This document shows, piece after piece, positions 9,401 through 17,562 of a stretch of DNA of 64,000 bases; positions within the stretch are counted from its first letter, which is position 1; every line of letters begins with the position of its first letter. Source of the DNA: an uncultured Atopobiaceae bacterium (GTDB lineage: Bacteria > Actinomycetota > Coriobacteriia > Coriobacteriales > Atopobiaceae); NCBI GenBank assembly GCA_910579165.1, contig CAJTTF010000007.1, forward strand, positions 16,564 to 80,563, read 5' to 3'. The notes under the pieces were generated by a model. The model was not told where the DNA came from and ran no database searches. It was given only the letters and a program-made list of their open reading frames with translations. The position numbers were made by a program, and so were the translations under genes.

Positions 9401-10199
9401 GGGCCTTAACACCGATCACATAACCAACATGGACAATATGTTTTTGGGTTGTAGTACAGCGGATGAGCTCATCTTAAGTGCGTGTACACGCCTTCAGCCG
9501 GGAAGTGGTCTTCCAGGACTTGCAAGCTCTACTAACCCCTTTTGGATTATCAACATCACCCATGCCCTCACGTATGGCACAGATGATACAACCTCTGTGG
9601 CAAATATCAACAGCCTCATAGCAGAGCTTCCAGAAGGAGCTACGCTAACGTTGAGACTTGCTACTATGCGCCTTACCTACGAGGCTAACGGTGGTACTTT
9701 TCCTGAACAATCTACAAATACTCAGGCAAAGAGTGCAGGAGGAAACGGCTCGGCAGCAGGAAATGCCTCAGCTGTAGGGGACGGCACGGCAGAAGAGGCC
9801 TACCTCTACGGCAACCCCGGCGAAGAGATTGATGAATCTGCAGCCGGCGGTCCTAACTACACACCAATTCCTGTGCGTGCAGGCTACGAGTATCTGGGAT
9901 ACGCAGAAACTCCTGATGCCACCACTCCAGACACACCTGTCGTCTTCCCAGAAGCCACCTCTAATTTCCTAAGCGCGCTCTCTGCAGCGGGGGACACCAA
10001 CACCACCTTCTATGCGATCTGGAAAGCCGTAGGGCCCGGTCCCACACCGCCCACGCCTGATACAGACGGAGGTAGCTCAGACATTTTCCCGCTTACCGGA
10101 GACACTACGGGCACACTCGCATCCTACATTCTCTGCATCCTCGCAGGTGGTGTCGCTCTTGCTGTGGCCCGCGTAGTGCGTTGCCGCCGCAGCCGCTAG
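6405..10199 (+). CDS. BspA-like LRR surface protein with sortase anchor
   Basis: 1264 residues, exported and wall-anchored. A signal peptide ends STPALA-EV near residue 26. Residues about 165-505 hold some 13 BspA-type leucine-rich repeats of 23-25 residues (pattern SLTLPDAFVPS..T.MS.MFSGC). Then come about five Listeria-Bacteroides (InlB B-type) modules opening FNANGGTF and closing YYAHWE or TAQW, with two more LRRs near residues 970-1040. A low-complexity Gly/Ala/Ser insert precedes the C-terminus, which ends FPLTG, a hydrophobic helix and a basic tail. ATG 6405 has GGAGGGGG 8 bp upstream. Adhesion is inferred from the family. Confidence 0.88.
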   Translation: MKRTITTFMSCLVLLSATMSTPALAEVKTTANSIDTNALQDAFAKASDAIEDVFNSVKKSTTELMRSGDMLLTEEAETTPEEAELSLQNVYSAGTGASNIEGVGWDADYTTCIIEPGYTIDAPSLKEEIGLHKTTMRTFSAGDNTRLTGDATGLFDLCTVLNTLHLSDSFDVSAVTNMSGMFQNCRRLSSITLPDSFAPTAATSMSSMFSGCSNLTSLTLGNSFTPSVATDMSSMFSDTGLTSLTLPDAFVPSAATNMSHMFSGCGGLASLTLPATFAPTAVTDMSYMFSDSGFTSLTLPDAFVPSAATTMSYMFANCSSLASLTLPATFAPTEVTDMTFMFAGSKFTSLTLPDSFVPSKVQNLASMFQGCTGLTSFALPDTFSTPVVKDLSSMFYKCSELTSLTFPDAFAPTQATTMRGMFSECSKLGSLRLPDTFAPTAIQDIFMMFYKCTALTSVKIPDAFTPTATADMQYLFRECSSLTSITLPATFGLPNAQTTSIFEVAEPGSSALALRSITLPKGYKMTILDRLPGIQSQGEYKNYWTTSIDSCVNYGTDVFTAVDNINNALAQSSDSVTFTNVNIALGFNANGGTYNTTSAVQDSPQNEDETKFIFGNTNSSIDPSAIPAPKFSGSAFLGWSDSPVGEVIATPSSFPRRDSFYYAKWGTAVTVTFNANQHGTFSGDKETLDIDCASGGKLTLPGADELTVADGYVFLGWFTAATGGTQVTDQTDCPASATTYYAHYDILLTFDANGGTFSGDATTQQVQNTPGARIVLPAEEPTRVGYTFKGYNNPDTAPEAPDTYTAQWEANTITNTFNANGHGTFAAGATQVSINTTYDTKLNLPAADALTPDTGYVFLGWFTAATGGTQVTDQTDCPATDTIYYAHWEALAAWATIESGTLKLFWGQKPAGNLTFALGGPYSEQNPAPWQAYAQDIQTLQIDASLKESPFAPSSYASYMENLTSLNKVEGISNLNMQNATSLERMFAGCSQLEVLDLSGLNTDHITNMDNMFLGCSTADELILSACTRLQPGSGLPGLASSTNPFWIINITHALTYGTDDTTSVANINSLIAELPEGATLTLRLATMRLTYEANGGTFPEQSTNTQAKSAGGNGSAAGNASAVGDGTAEEAYLYGNPGEEIDESAAGGPNYTPIPVRAGYEYLGYAETPDATTPDTPVVFPEATSNFLSALSAAGDTNTTFYAIWKAVGPGPTPPTPDTDGGSSDIFPLTGDTTGTLASYILCILAGGVALAVARVVRCRRSR
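8535..8609 (+). repeat. Perfect 75-bp direct repeat, copy 1 (within the LRR protein)
   Basis: Identical over 75 bp to 8967-9041. It encodes GYVFLGWFTAATGGTQVTDQ and five further residues in two InlB-type modules. Offset is 432 bp, which is 144 codons. Confidence 0.95.
8967..9041 (+). repeat. Perfect 75-bp direct repeat, copy 2
   Basis: Second identical copy of 8535-8609, in the same reading frame. Confidence 0.95.
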
Positions 10200-10302
10200 G
10201 GTAGGGAAAGGCAAATAGATAGATCTACTTGCAGTAGTCTGATTCTTCTCAGTAGGAGAGCAAGAATTAAACCTGAATCTCTGAATTCTTTCATGATGGA
10301 AT

Positions 10303-10384
10303 GAGAAAAAGGGTAAAGGCTAGCGGACGAGTTTTTGGACGTAGTCCAAACTGTTTGAAGTCCGCGCCTTGCCCTTTTTCTCTA
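10303..10384 (+). terminator. Long nested hairpin terminator after the surface protein gene
   Basis: Left arm AGAAAAAGGG.AAA.GGC..GCGGAC pairs with right arm GTCCGCGCCTTGCCCTTTTTCT with small bulges (over 20 bp). Inside it sits a perfect hairpin TTTGGAC-GTA-GTCCAAA (10334-10350). A T-run follows. The right arm is partly duplicated at about 10411-10430 (GCGCCTTGTCCTTTTTTCT). The 365-bp gap 10200-10564 otherwise holds only the promoter described next. Confidence 0.8.
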
Positions 10385-10452
10385 ACCCGGTGACAAGTTC
10401 CTTATAGTTTGCGCCTTGTCCTTTTTTCTATCCCGCTTCCAAGAAAATCTGC

Positions 10453-10481
10453 TTGACTACTGCCAGATAGCGTGATAACCT
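10453..10481 (+). promoter_or_regulatory. Candidate promoter for the 10565 gene
   Basis: TTGACT (10453-10458), 17-bp spacer, TAACCT (10476-10481) with an extended TG at 10473-10474, 84 bp upstream of the ATG. Confidence 0.4.
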
Positions 10482-10564
10482 TTACGATTGCTCTTTGCTT
10501 GCACATATGAGCAAAAGCAAAACGGTACACGAAACAAAAACACACCCAACCGTTAGGATCGCTT

Positions 10565-11662
10565 ATGGCTACGTTAACGTCTGAGCATGTCCACCAAGGA
10601 CTTCTTTCTTCTCTTGAGATTGAAGAGCTGGTTTCACAGCTTATCTCGGAAGAGATCTCTATTCATCAGCAAAATCAGAAGCTCAAGATTGCACAAGAGC
10701 GCGCTATGGAGCAAGCGCGTCGTGATCGTGAGGCGCAAATAGCCGCTTTTCAAAGCCTTTCTTCAGCTGATCGCGTGCAAGGAGATACGCTCAATGATTC
10801 AGCGTTCATGGATGATGAAGCTGGCTTGCAGAATGCGTATGCTTCTCAGGGGAAGCGCTCCTTGGGAGCAGCAGTTGCTGATGACGCTTATGCCTATGGA
10901 AGCGCTACTCCGGGATTTGATGACATGGAAGCGCTGGCAGATGAATATGTTGCCGACAAAACCTTCAAAGAGCGCATTAGGGCAATTGCACGTGGCGTGC
11001 ATGATGTGCTCGCTGAGCGCTTAAGCCCTAATGCTGAAGACTTCATGAGTGATATGCCTGTTATTCAACGTGCCGATGGTTCTGTTGGAGATATTGGCGA
11101 ATCGTGGTGGAAAGATGCCACTACGCGTGAGGCCAACGCTGGTTTCTCAGCTGAGCAAAATATGGAGAACGCCGCTGATGCCAATGCAGCACTTGAGGCA
11201 GAGATGCGAAGCGCTGCAATAGCCAAACGTGTGCACCATATGGAGGAAGCTCCTTTTGATCTCAATCAAAGTATCGCCGTTTCACGCGAAGGCTCGTGGG
11301 ATGAAGCGCTTGCTGCCATGGAGCAAAACGCGCAAGAGAATCTTGCTCTGACCATGGGGGACATTATGAGTGCCGCCAAGATGGATTCGGCGGCTGTCCT
11401 CTCTGAAATGGAAGACGCTGAATTTGACTGGATCGACATGGACGAAGTTGACGGCATTGAGCCCGATACGAGATTCCTTACGTTTCGCGTTCCCGGTGGC
11501 CATCCTGAAGTTCAAGATACCGCTTCTTACGTTGATTATCTCGTGAAGGACGAACTTCTCGACGCGAGCAGCCCTCTCATCAAAAAGCACGCACAGAAGC
11601 GCAACGCGACCCATCTGCGCGTTATTGAGGGAGGATCGGGCCGAATTAGAAAGGCGATGTAG
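10565..11662 (+). CDS. Unrecognised acidic cytosolic protein (365 aa)
   Basis: 365 residues, no signal peptide or membrane segment. The N-terminal 60 residues are helical and charged (Glu/Gln-rich, ISIHQQNQKLKIAQERAMEQA), likely a coiled coil. A middle segment AFKERIRAIARGVHDVLAERL-like may form another helix; the rest is Ala/Asp/Glu/Met-rich and probably disordered. The C-terminal 60 residues are more ordered (DTRFLTFRVPGGHP, YVDYLVKDELL, HLRVIEGG). I do not recognise a family. ATG follows GTTAGGATCGCTT, a weak ribosome-binding site. tRNA-Arg and clpPX follow directly. Confidence 0.75.
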   Translation: MATLTSEHVHQGLLSSLEIEELVSQLISEEISIHQQNQKLKIAQERAMEQARRDREAQIAAFQSLSSADRVQGDTLNDSAFMDDEAGLQNAYASQGKRSLGAAVADDAYAYGSATPGFDDMEALADEYVADKTFKERIRAIARGVHDVLAERLSPNAEDFMSDMPVIQRADGSVGDIGESWWKDATTREANAGFSAEQNMENAADANAALEAEMRSAAIAKRVHHMEEAPFDLNQSIAVSREGSWDEALAAMEQNAQENLALTMGDIMSAAKMDSAAVLSEMEDAEFDWIDMDEVDGIEPDTRFLTFRVPGGHPEVQDTASYVDYLVKDELLDASSPLIKKHAQKRNATHLRVIEGGSGRIRKAM

Positions 11663-11698
11663 CAAAAGGCTGCTTGAAGCGCTAAAATAAGGAACTCT

Positions 11699-11775
11699 GC
11701 GCCCGTAGCTCAACTGGATAGAGCATCGGACTTCTAATCCGGCGGTTGAGGGTTCGAGTCCCCCCGGGCGCACCA
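11699..11775 (+). tRNA. tRNA-Arg (TCT)
   Basis: Cloverleaf: acceptor GCGCCCG/CGGGCGC, D-arm GCTC...GAGC, anticodon arm CGGA-CTTCTAA-TCCG giving anticodon TCT, T-loop TTCGAGT, and an encoded terminal ACCA. One A-C mismatch appears in the T stem. Reads AGA codons. Confidence 0.93.
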
Positions 11776-11860
11776 GGTGTTTTGTTGATTTTTGGCGCTA
11801 AAAGCGGTGCTAAGTGTTGCTTAAAATCGGGGACATCTGGTGTCAGGAGGATTAATAAGC

Positions 11861-12514
11861 ATGCACGGAGGCACTATGAATAATCAAAATCATCCTTTTC
11901 CAAACAGTCATAGTCCGCAGAATATCCCTAATATTCCTACGGTCATTCAAAACACCCCGCAGGGGGAGCGTGGCTTTGATCTTTACTCGCGCCTTCTGGA
12001 AGATCGTATTGTTTTCTTGGGGGAGCAAGTGACACCAGATTCGGCTAATCTCGTCGTTGCGCAGCTCCTTCATCTTGAGTCACAGGATCCCGAGAAAGAC
12101 ATCGCCCTTTACATTAATTCTCCCGGAGGAGACATTTACGCGGGTCTTGGAATTATTGATACGATGAATTACATCAAGCCAGACGTTTCTACTATCTGTG
12201 TTGGCATGGCTGCGAGCATGGGGGCAATGATCCTAGCAAGCGGCACGAAGGGCAAACGCTTTTGCTTGCCCAATTCCATGGTGCTTATCCACCAGCCTTC
12301 ATCTGCTGTCCAGGGCCAGCAAACAGACATCAATATCGTTGCGGAGGAAACAACCTACCTGCGCAAACACCTCAATGAAATGCTCTCTGCTGCAACGGGT
12401 CAGCCTATTGACAAGATTGAGCAAGACACAGAGCGTGATAACTACATGCGCGCTGCAGAAGCAAAAAAATACGGACTTGTTGATAAGGTTATAACGTCTC
12501 GCGCCGATGCGTAG
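11861..12514 (+). CDS. clpP: ATP-dependent Clp protease proteolytic subunit
   Basis: 217 residues. Serine peptidase that forms the tetradecameric chamber working with ClpX. Catalytic Ser in GMAASMGAM, His in VLIHQPS and Asp in the TERDNYM region. GD.YAGLGI substrate-pocket segment is present. ATG 11861 has AGGAGG 10 bp upstream; the next in-frame ATG at 11876 (after GGAGGCACT) is an alternative. The N-terminal 35 residues are Asn/Pro-rich, a likely propeptide. clpX begins 17 bp after the stop. Confidence 0.95.
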   Translation: MHGGTMNNQNHPFPNSHSPQNIPNIPTVIQNTPQGERGFDLYSRLLEDRIVFLGEQVTPDSANLVVAQLLHLESQDPEKDIALYINSPGGDIYAGLGIIDTMNYIKPDVSTICVGMAASMGAMILASGTKGKRFCLPNSMVLIHQPSSAVQGQQTDINIVAEETTYLRKHLNEMLSAATGQPIDKIEQDTERDNYMRAAEAKKYGLVDKVITSRADA

Positions 12515-12531
12515 CCCCGACCACAAGTTAC

Positions 12532-13923
12532 ATGGACGATAAGAACAAGAACAAGAACAACCAAAAATCGCATCCTGCTTCCTCCGGGGAGCCCAAGGAC
12601 TTACATTGCTCCTTTTGCGGACGACCGCGCGAAGAGGTAGACAGGCTCGTTCAGGGTCCTGCAGGCGTCTATATCTGCGATGATTGCGTGCGTGATTGTG
12701 AGTATATGCTCACAGAAGCTGACGTAATAGACAAGATAGAAGAAGCTGAGAAAGAGCCCGGCCCTCTAGTGCTCACGCATCTTCCCACGCCGCATGAGCT
12801 CTATGAGGAGCTCTCGCAGTATGTCATGGGGCAAGAAGATGCCAAACGCGCAATGAGCGTGGCTGTCTACAATCATTACAAGCGTATTGCGCAGGACGAA
12901 CATGTTAGCGTTGATCCTGGCGACACTCAGGAGCTCCCGCTCAAAGAGAGTCAGCGTTCCTCGCAAGAGCCGGTGGAAATTGCTAAATCAAACATCCTCC
13001 TCCTGGGGCCCACCGGTACCGGTAAGACACTGTTGGCCCAGACACTCGCTCGTTTCCTCGATGTTCCCTTTGCCATAGCAGATGCTACTACCCTTACAGA
13101 GGCAGGCTACGTGGGCGAGGACGTAGAGTCCATCTTGCTCAAATTGATAATCGCTGCTGAGGGTGATGTTTCCCGCGCTCAACTGGGCATTATCTACATT
13201 GATGAAATTGATAAAATCGCCAAAAAAGCCGAAAACCTCTCGGTCACCCGTGATGTTTCTGGAGAGGGTGTTCAGCAAGCTCTGCTAAAAATCGTTGAAG
13301 GCACGGTGGCAAATGTCCCGCCGCAAGGGGGGCGCAAACACCCCATGCAAGAGCTTATCGAAATCGATACGACAAACATACTCTTTATCTTGGGTGGTGC
13401 TTTTGTGGGTCTCGAGAAAATCATCGCAGATCGCGTTGATAACGCAGGTATTGGCTTTGAGGCTGAACTTTCTGTTAAGGAAAAGAAGAAAATGGATGAA
13501 CTTATGACGCAGGTTCTCCCAACTGATCTTCATAAATTTGGCATGATTCCTGAATTTATTGGTCGTATTCCTGTCATTACGCACACATGCGATCTTGATG
13601 TTGATGACCTTGTTACGATCTTGACCGAGCCCAAGAATGCTCTTGTGAAACAATTCACGCGACTCTTTGCCTTAGAGGGCGTTGAGCTTATCTTTGAGGA
13701 AAACGCTCTGCGTGCCATGGCAGAGCAAGCCATGAAACTTGAGATAGGCGCGCGAGGACTTCGCTCAATCATGGAGCAGACGCTCCAAAAAACTATGTTT
13801 GACATGCCCAGCAATCCTAATATTGCTCAAGTGATTGTGACGCGCGAGGCTGTTCTCGGTAGCGATGGGCCACGTATTATCCTGCGTGGAAGCAAAAAGA
13901 AAAAAACACGTCTTGCAAGCTAG
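12532..13923 (+). CDS. clpX: ATP-dependent Clp protease ATPase subunit ClpX
   Basis: 463 residues. AAA+ unfoldase that feeds substrates to ClpP. An N-terminal zinc-binding domain (CSFCGRP...CDDC, residues about 25-55) is followed by Walker A GPTGTGKT near 161-168, pore loop GYVGED, Walker B IIYIDEIDKI, and the IGF loop (NAGIGFEAE) that docks on ClpP. An insertion between residues 120 and 150 (VDPGDTQELPLKESQRSSQEP) is longer than in E. coli. No clear Shine-Dalgarno precedes the ATG, so coupling to clpP translation is likely. Confidence 0.95.
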   Translation: MDDKNKNKNNQKSHPASSGEPKDLHCSFCGRPREEVDRLVQGPAGVYICDDCVRDCEYMLTEADVIDKIEEAEKEPGPLVLTHLPTPHELYEELSQYVMGQEDAKRAMSVAVYNHYKRIAQDEHVSVDPGDTQELPLKESQRSSQEPVEIAKSNILLLGPTGTGKTLLAQTLARFLDVPFAIADATTLTEAGYVGEDVESILLKLIIAAEGDVSRAQLGIIYIDEIDKIAKKAENLSVTRDVSGEGVQQALLKIVEGTVANVPPQGGRKHPMQELIEIDTTNILFILGGAFVGLEKIIADRVDNAGIGFEAELSVKEKKKMDELMTQVLPTDLHKFGMIPEFIGRIPVITHTCDLDVDDLVTILTEPKNALVKQFTRLFALEGVELIFEENALRAMAEQAMKLEIGARGLRSIMEQTLQKTMFDMPSNPNIAQVIVTREAVLGSDGPRIILRGSKKKKTRLAS

Positions 13924-14012
13924 TGCTTCCTGGATTCAACAGAAGAAACCACGTATACTCTTTTGCGCATACCTGAACGAAATGCGATACATAACATGTG
14001 AAGGAGGATGGT

Positions 14013-14735
14013 ATGTCCCAAAGCATTCCTTTTTATGGAACCATTGGACTTCCCGAGGACTTGCTTTCAAAACGTAAGTTTTCGAGCATTTGGAAAAAAG
14101 CCCTCGCCTCGTATAATCAAGAGAACCTCACGCGTGGAATTACCACGGTTTACGACACCGAGGAGCAAGATATGCCCATGTCGCAACCGTCTAAGGCAGA
14201 TGCGCGCGTTACTACGAATGAACCTCAGGTCATCTATCAAATCTCGGGCGTTACCGATGAAGGCTTTGATGAGGCGGCACCTTGGATTTTGCACGGCTCG
14301 CTTTCCAAGGAGGACATTACCGCGCTGGAGGATGCCATCGCCTCTTTAAACGTGTGTTTCTCGTTTAATATCAACGAGTATACACGCCCCGGCGATGAAG
14401 ATGAGTCGCTCGTGCACGAGAGTGGCAGCCTCGTTCTCCAAGACGGAAAACTCCAGGTGCAAGACGCACACTACGAGGACATTCCTATCACAAGTCGCAA
14501 GCTCATCGATATGGGCTTTGCCGAGGAATCTCAGGCAGACGATGAGGAACTTGCGGTTATGATGGCCGAGGAGTACCCAGATGGCCCTGAACCAGATGAT
14601 CTTATTGACGCCATCTCAGATGTTAGAGAGGATGAACGACATGAAGGTGTGTTCACCAAGGATGAAACTGACGACCCAATTTCCTTTGGCCAGATGATTG
14701 AAGCTGCTATTTCCGATGAGGATGATATCGATTAA
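14013..14735 (+). CDS. Unrecognised acidic protein (240 aa) before valS
   Basis: 240 residues, no membrane segment or signal peptide. The first 45 residues are basic (IPFYGTIGLPEDLLSKRKFSS), then residues 80-150 look folded (VIYQISGVTDEGF, WILHGSLSKEDITALEDA, CFSFNINEYTRP), and the last 80 are strongly acidic (EEYPDGPEPDDLIDAISD). I recognise no family. ATG 14013 has AAGGAGG 5 bp upstream; an earlier in-frame GTG overlaps that site. It ends 2 bp before valS, so it is translated with it. Confidence 0.75.
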   Translation: MSQSIPFYGTIGLPEDLLSKRKFSSIWKKALASYNQENLTRGITTVYDTEEQDMPMSQPSKADARVTTNEPQVIYQISGVTDEGFDEAAPWILHGSLSKEDITALEDAIASLNVCFSFNINEYTRPGDEDESLVHESGSLVLQDGKLQVQDAHYEDIPITSRKLIDMGFAEESQADDEELAVMMAEEYPDGPEPDDLIDAISDVREDERHEGVFTKDETDDPISFGQMIEAAISDEDDID

Positions 14736-14737
14736 CC

Positions 14738-17554
14738 ATGTCCACAACTGATGACTCACAAAACAGTCAAAAACCTAATCTACCTGCTCATTTTGAATCC
14801 AAAACGATAGAGAAGGTGCTCGCAGAGCGCTGGTTGGATGCCGGTTGCTATCAACGCACGGTTGGGCAGGTATCATCGGACGAACCCGCACCGCAAGACT
14901 GCACCATCGTCATACCGCCTCCTAATGTCACAGGTGTTCTTCATATGGGACACGCGCTTGATGACACCATCCAGGATACGTTTATTCGCTTTAACCGCAT
15001 GCTGGGCAAATCTGTTCGCTGGATCGTTGGTTTAGATCATGCTGGGATTTCTACGCAAACAAAAGTTGACAAGAAGCTTAAAGAGGAAGGGATTTCTCGG
15101 CTAGAAATTGGACGAGAAAAGTTTGTGGAGGCGTGTTGGGATTGGACGCGCGAGTATGGCGGCACCATTGTGCGTCAGATGAAGCGTATGGGGACGAGCT
15201 GCGATTTTTCTGATCAAAAGTTCACGATGGACGAGGATTTTTCCTATGCGGTCCGCAAGGTGTTTTGCGATTGGTATCACGATGGCCTTATCTATCGTGG
15301 CAAACGCATCGTGAATTGGTGTCCTAACTGCAAGACGGCTATTTCTGATGATGAAGCTGAATACCAGAGCGAGAAGGGCCACCTGTGGTACTTGCGCTAT
15401 CCGCTCAAGGAGCCGGTTTCTGGGCAAAGCTACATTACGGTAGCAACAACGCGACCAGAGACAATGCTGGGAGACACGGGCGTTGCGGTGAGTCCCACTG
15501 ATCCAGACAAAGCTGCCTTTGTGGGTGCTACTGTTATCCTTCCGCTCGTCAACCGTGAGATTCCTATCTTTTCTGACTGGCATGTTGACGCTGAGTTTGG
15601 AACTGGTTTTGTGAAGGTGACTCCCGCTCACGATCCCAATGATTTTGCAATGGGCGAGGCTCACGATCTCGAAAAAATTAATGTGCTTGATGAGACGGCG
15701 CACATCGTAGAGGGATATGGGGAATTCTCAGGACTATCACGCGAGGAGGCTCGCGAGGCCATTGTAACCGCCTTTGAAAAGGAGGGCCTACTCGACCATG
15801 TAGAAGAGCTTGATCACTCCGTTATGCATTGTTATCGCTGCGATACTGCTCTTGAGCCCTGGCTTTCTGAGCAATGGTTTGTCAAAACTGAAGGCCTCAA
15901 GCCCAGGGCAACCGAGGCCGTTAAAACAAGAAGCGTTCACTTTCACCCTGAGCGCTGGGAGGACACCTATCTTACCTGGATGAACAATCTGAAGGATTGG
16001 TGCATCTCGCGCCAGCTGTGGTGGGGTCACAGAATACCTGTTTTTGCCTGTGATGATTGCGGCTGGGAAGACGCTTGCATGGACGACATCACAGTCTGTC
16101 CTGCGTGTGGATCCACGCACGTTGTACAAGACCCAGACGTCCTTGATACGTGGTTTTCCTCGCAACTCTTTCCTTTTGCAACGCAGGGATGGCCGATCCA
16201 TCCTGAATCGCTTGAGCATCACTATCCTACAACGGCACTCTTTACAGCTCGCGATATTATTGCTCTCTGGGTTGCGCGTATGGTGATGAGCTCCTATAGC
16301 TTCCTCGACCAAAAACCGTTCAATGATGTATTCATCCACGCCACCATTTTGGCAAAGGATGGTTCGCGCATGTCAAAGTCCAAGGGTAATGGCGTCGACC
16401 CCATGGACCTCATCGAGAAGTACGGTGCAGACGCTATGCGGTTCAATCTCTTAAGCCTGGTAACGGGCAATCAAGACGTGAAATTTGATGCCGCCTTTGA
16501 TAAGAAAACGGGGGAGTTTGTAGAGTCTCCCAGGACCGCTGCGGCCAAGGCGTTTGTCACCAAGATTTGGAACGCTTGTCGTTTTGCCCTTATGAACCTG
16601 GATGGTTATGTACCGGGGGAGGCTGTGGCCGAGACACCTGAGGATAAATGGATGCTTTCGCGTCTTGCGTCTGTTGTGAAGACAGCCACTGATAGTCTCT
16701 CTCAGTTTGAATTTGGTATGTATGCTCGTGATATGCAGAACTTCTTTTGGAACGAGGTATGCGATTGGTATGTAGAGCTTACCAAAGTGCGCCTTCAGTC
16801 TTCCAATGATCAAACGCGAATGGTTGCCCAAAGGAATCTCGTATTCGTTCTCGATACAGCGTTGCGCCTTTTACATCCTGTGATGCCGTTTATCACTGAG
16901 GCCATCTGGGAAGAGCTCCCGGTCTCTGCGCTTGACACCTTTGATGCTCTCGCGGGTCGTATGGATGCGCGCCCTGTTGGTTCGCCTGTACCAGAAGAGA
17001 TTATCGGCACACATGCAAAGCGCTTCCTTATGCAGGCTCCCTGGCCTCACTTTCACGATTTCAAGACGTTCATTGACAAGGATGCCGAGGAGACCTTTGA
17101 TGTGGCACGACGCCTTATTTCGGGAGTTCGCTCCGTTCGTGCCCGCTATAGATTGAGCCCCAATCAGGAAGTGTCTGTTCTCATCCGTGCAACGCCAGAG
17201 GTGATGGAGATTCTTGCTAAGCAGGATAGCTTCATTCATGCGGTGGGAAAGATTGTGACCCTTGATAACTTGCCCCAGGATGCCGATAAACCCCAGGATT
17301 CTGTTGCTTTTGAGGATAAGGCTTTTACGGCGTATGTCGTGCTCAAGGGTGTGGTTGATTTTGAGCAAGAACGCGCTCGTATTCAAAAAGCGCTTCAGGA
17401 GGCTGAAGGCGAGCTGAAAGGTCTTCAAAAAACCCTTTCTAGCGAGGGCTTTTTGGCAAAGGCCGCCCCCAAGATTATTCAACAGAAGCGCGAGCGTCAT
17501 GAGGAACTTGAGGCAAGTATAGAGCGCTTACAGGCAGAGCTTGCAAGCCTGTAG
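14738..17554 (+). CDS. valS: Valyl-tRNA synthetase
   Basis: 938 residues, class I synthetase that charges tRNA-Val. HIGH-type motif in PPPNVTGVLHMGHALDD, editing (CP1) domain with TTRPETMLGDTGVAV, two zinc-like knuckles (CPNCKTAIS and CDDCGWEDACMDD...CPACGS), KMSKS-type loop DGSRMSKSKGNGVDP near residue 545, anticodon-binding domain, and a C-terminal coiled coil of about 65 residues (FEQERARIQKALQEAEGELK). Starts 2 bp after the preceding hypothetical gene. No T-box leader seen. Confidence 0.95.
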   Translation: MSTTDDSQNSQKPNLPAHFESKTIEKVLAERWLDAGCYQRTVGQVSSDEPAPQDCTIVIPPPNVTGVLHMGHALDDTIQDTFIRFNRMLGKSVRWIVGLDHAGISTQTKVDKKLKEEGISRLEIGREKFVEACWDWTREYGGTIVRQMKRMGTSCDFSDQKFTMDEDFSYAVRKVFCDWYHDGLIYRGKRIVNWCPNCKTAISDDEAEYQSEKGHLWYLRYPLKEPVSGQSYITVATTRPETMLGDTGVAVSPTDPDKAAFVGATVILPLVNREIPIFSDWHVDAEFGTGFVKVTPAHDPNDFAMGEAHDLEKINVLDETAHIVEGYGEFSGLSREEAREAIVTAFEKEGLLDHVEELDHSVMHCYRCDTALEPWLSEQWFVKTEGLKPRATEAVKTRSVHFHPERWEDTYLTWMNNLKDWCISRQLWWGHRIPVFACDDCGWEDACMDDITVCPACGSTHVVQDPDVLDTWFSSQLFPFATQGWPIHPESLEHHYPTTALFTARDIIALWVARMVMSSYSFLDQKPFNDVFIHATILAKDGSRMSKSKGNGVDPMDLIEKYGADAMRFNLLSLVTGNQDVKFDAAFDKKTGEFVESPRTAAAKAFVTKIWNACRFALMNLDGYVPGEAVAETPEDKWMLSRLASVVKTATDSLSQFEFGMYARDMQNFFWNEVCDWYVELTKVRLQSSNDQTRMVAQRNLVFVLDTALRLLHPVMPFITEAIWEELPVSALDTFDALAGRMDARPVGSPVPEEIIGTHAKRFLMQAPWPHFHDFKTFIDKDAEETFDVARRLISGVRSVRARYRLSPNQEVSVLIRATPEVMEILAKQDSFIHAVGKIVTLDNLPQDADKPQDSVAFEDKAFTAYVVLKGVVDFEQERARIQKALQEAEGELKGLQKTLSSEGFLAKAAPKIIQQKRERHEELEASIERLQAELASL

Positions 17555-17562
17555 ATTTCTTG

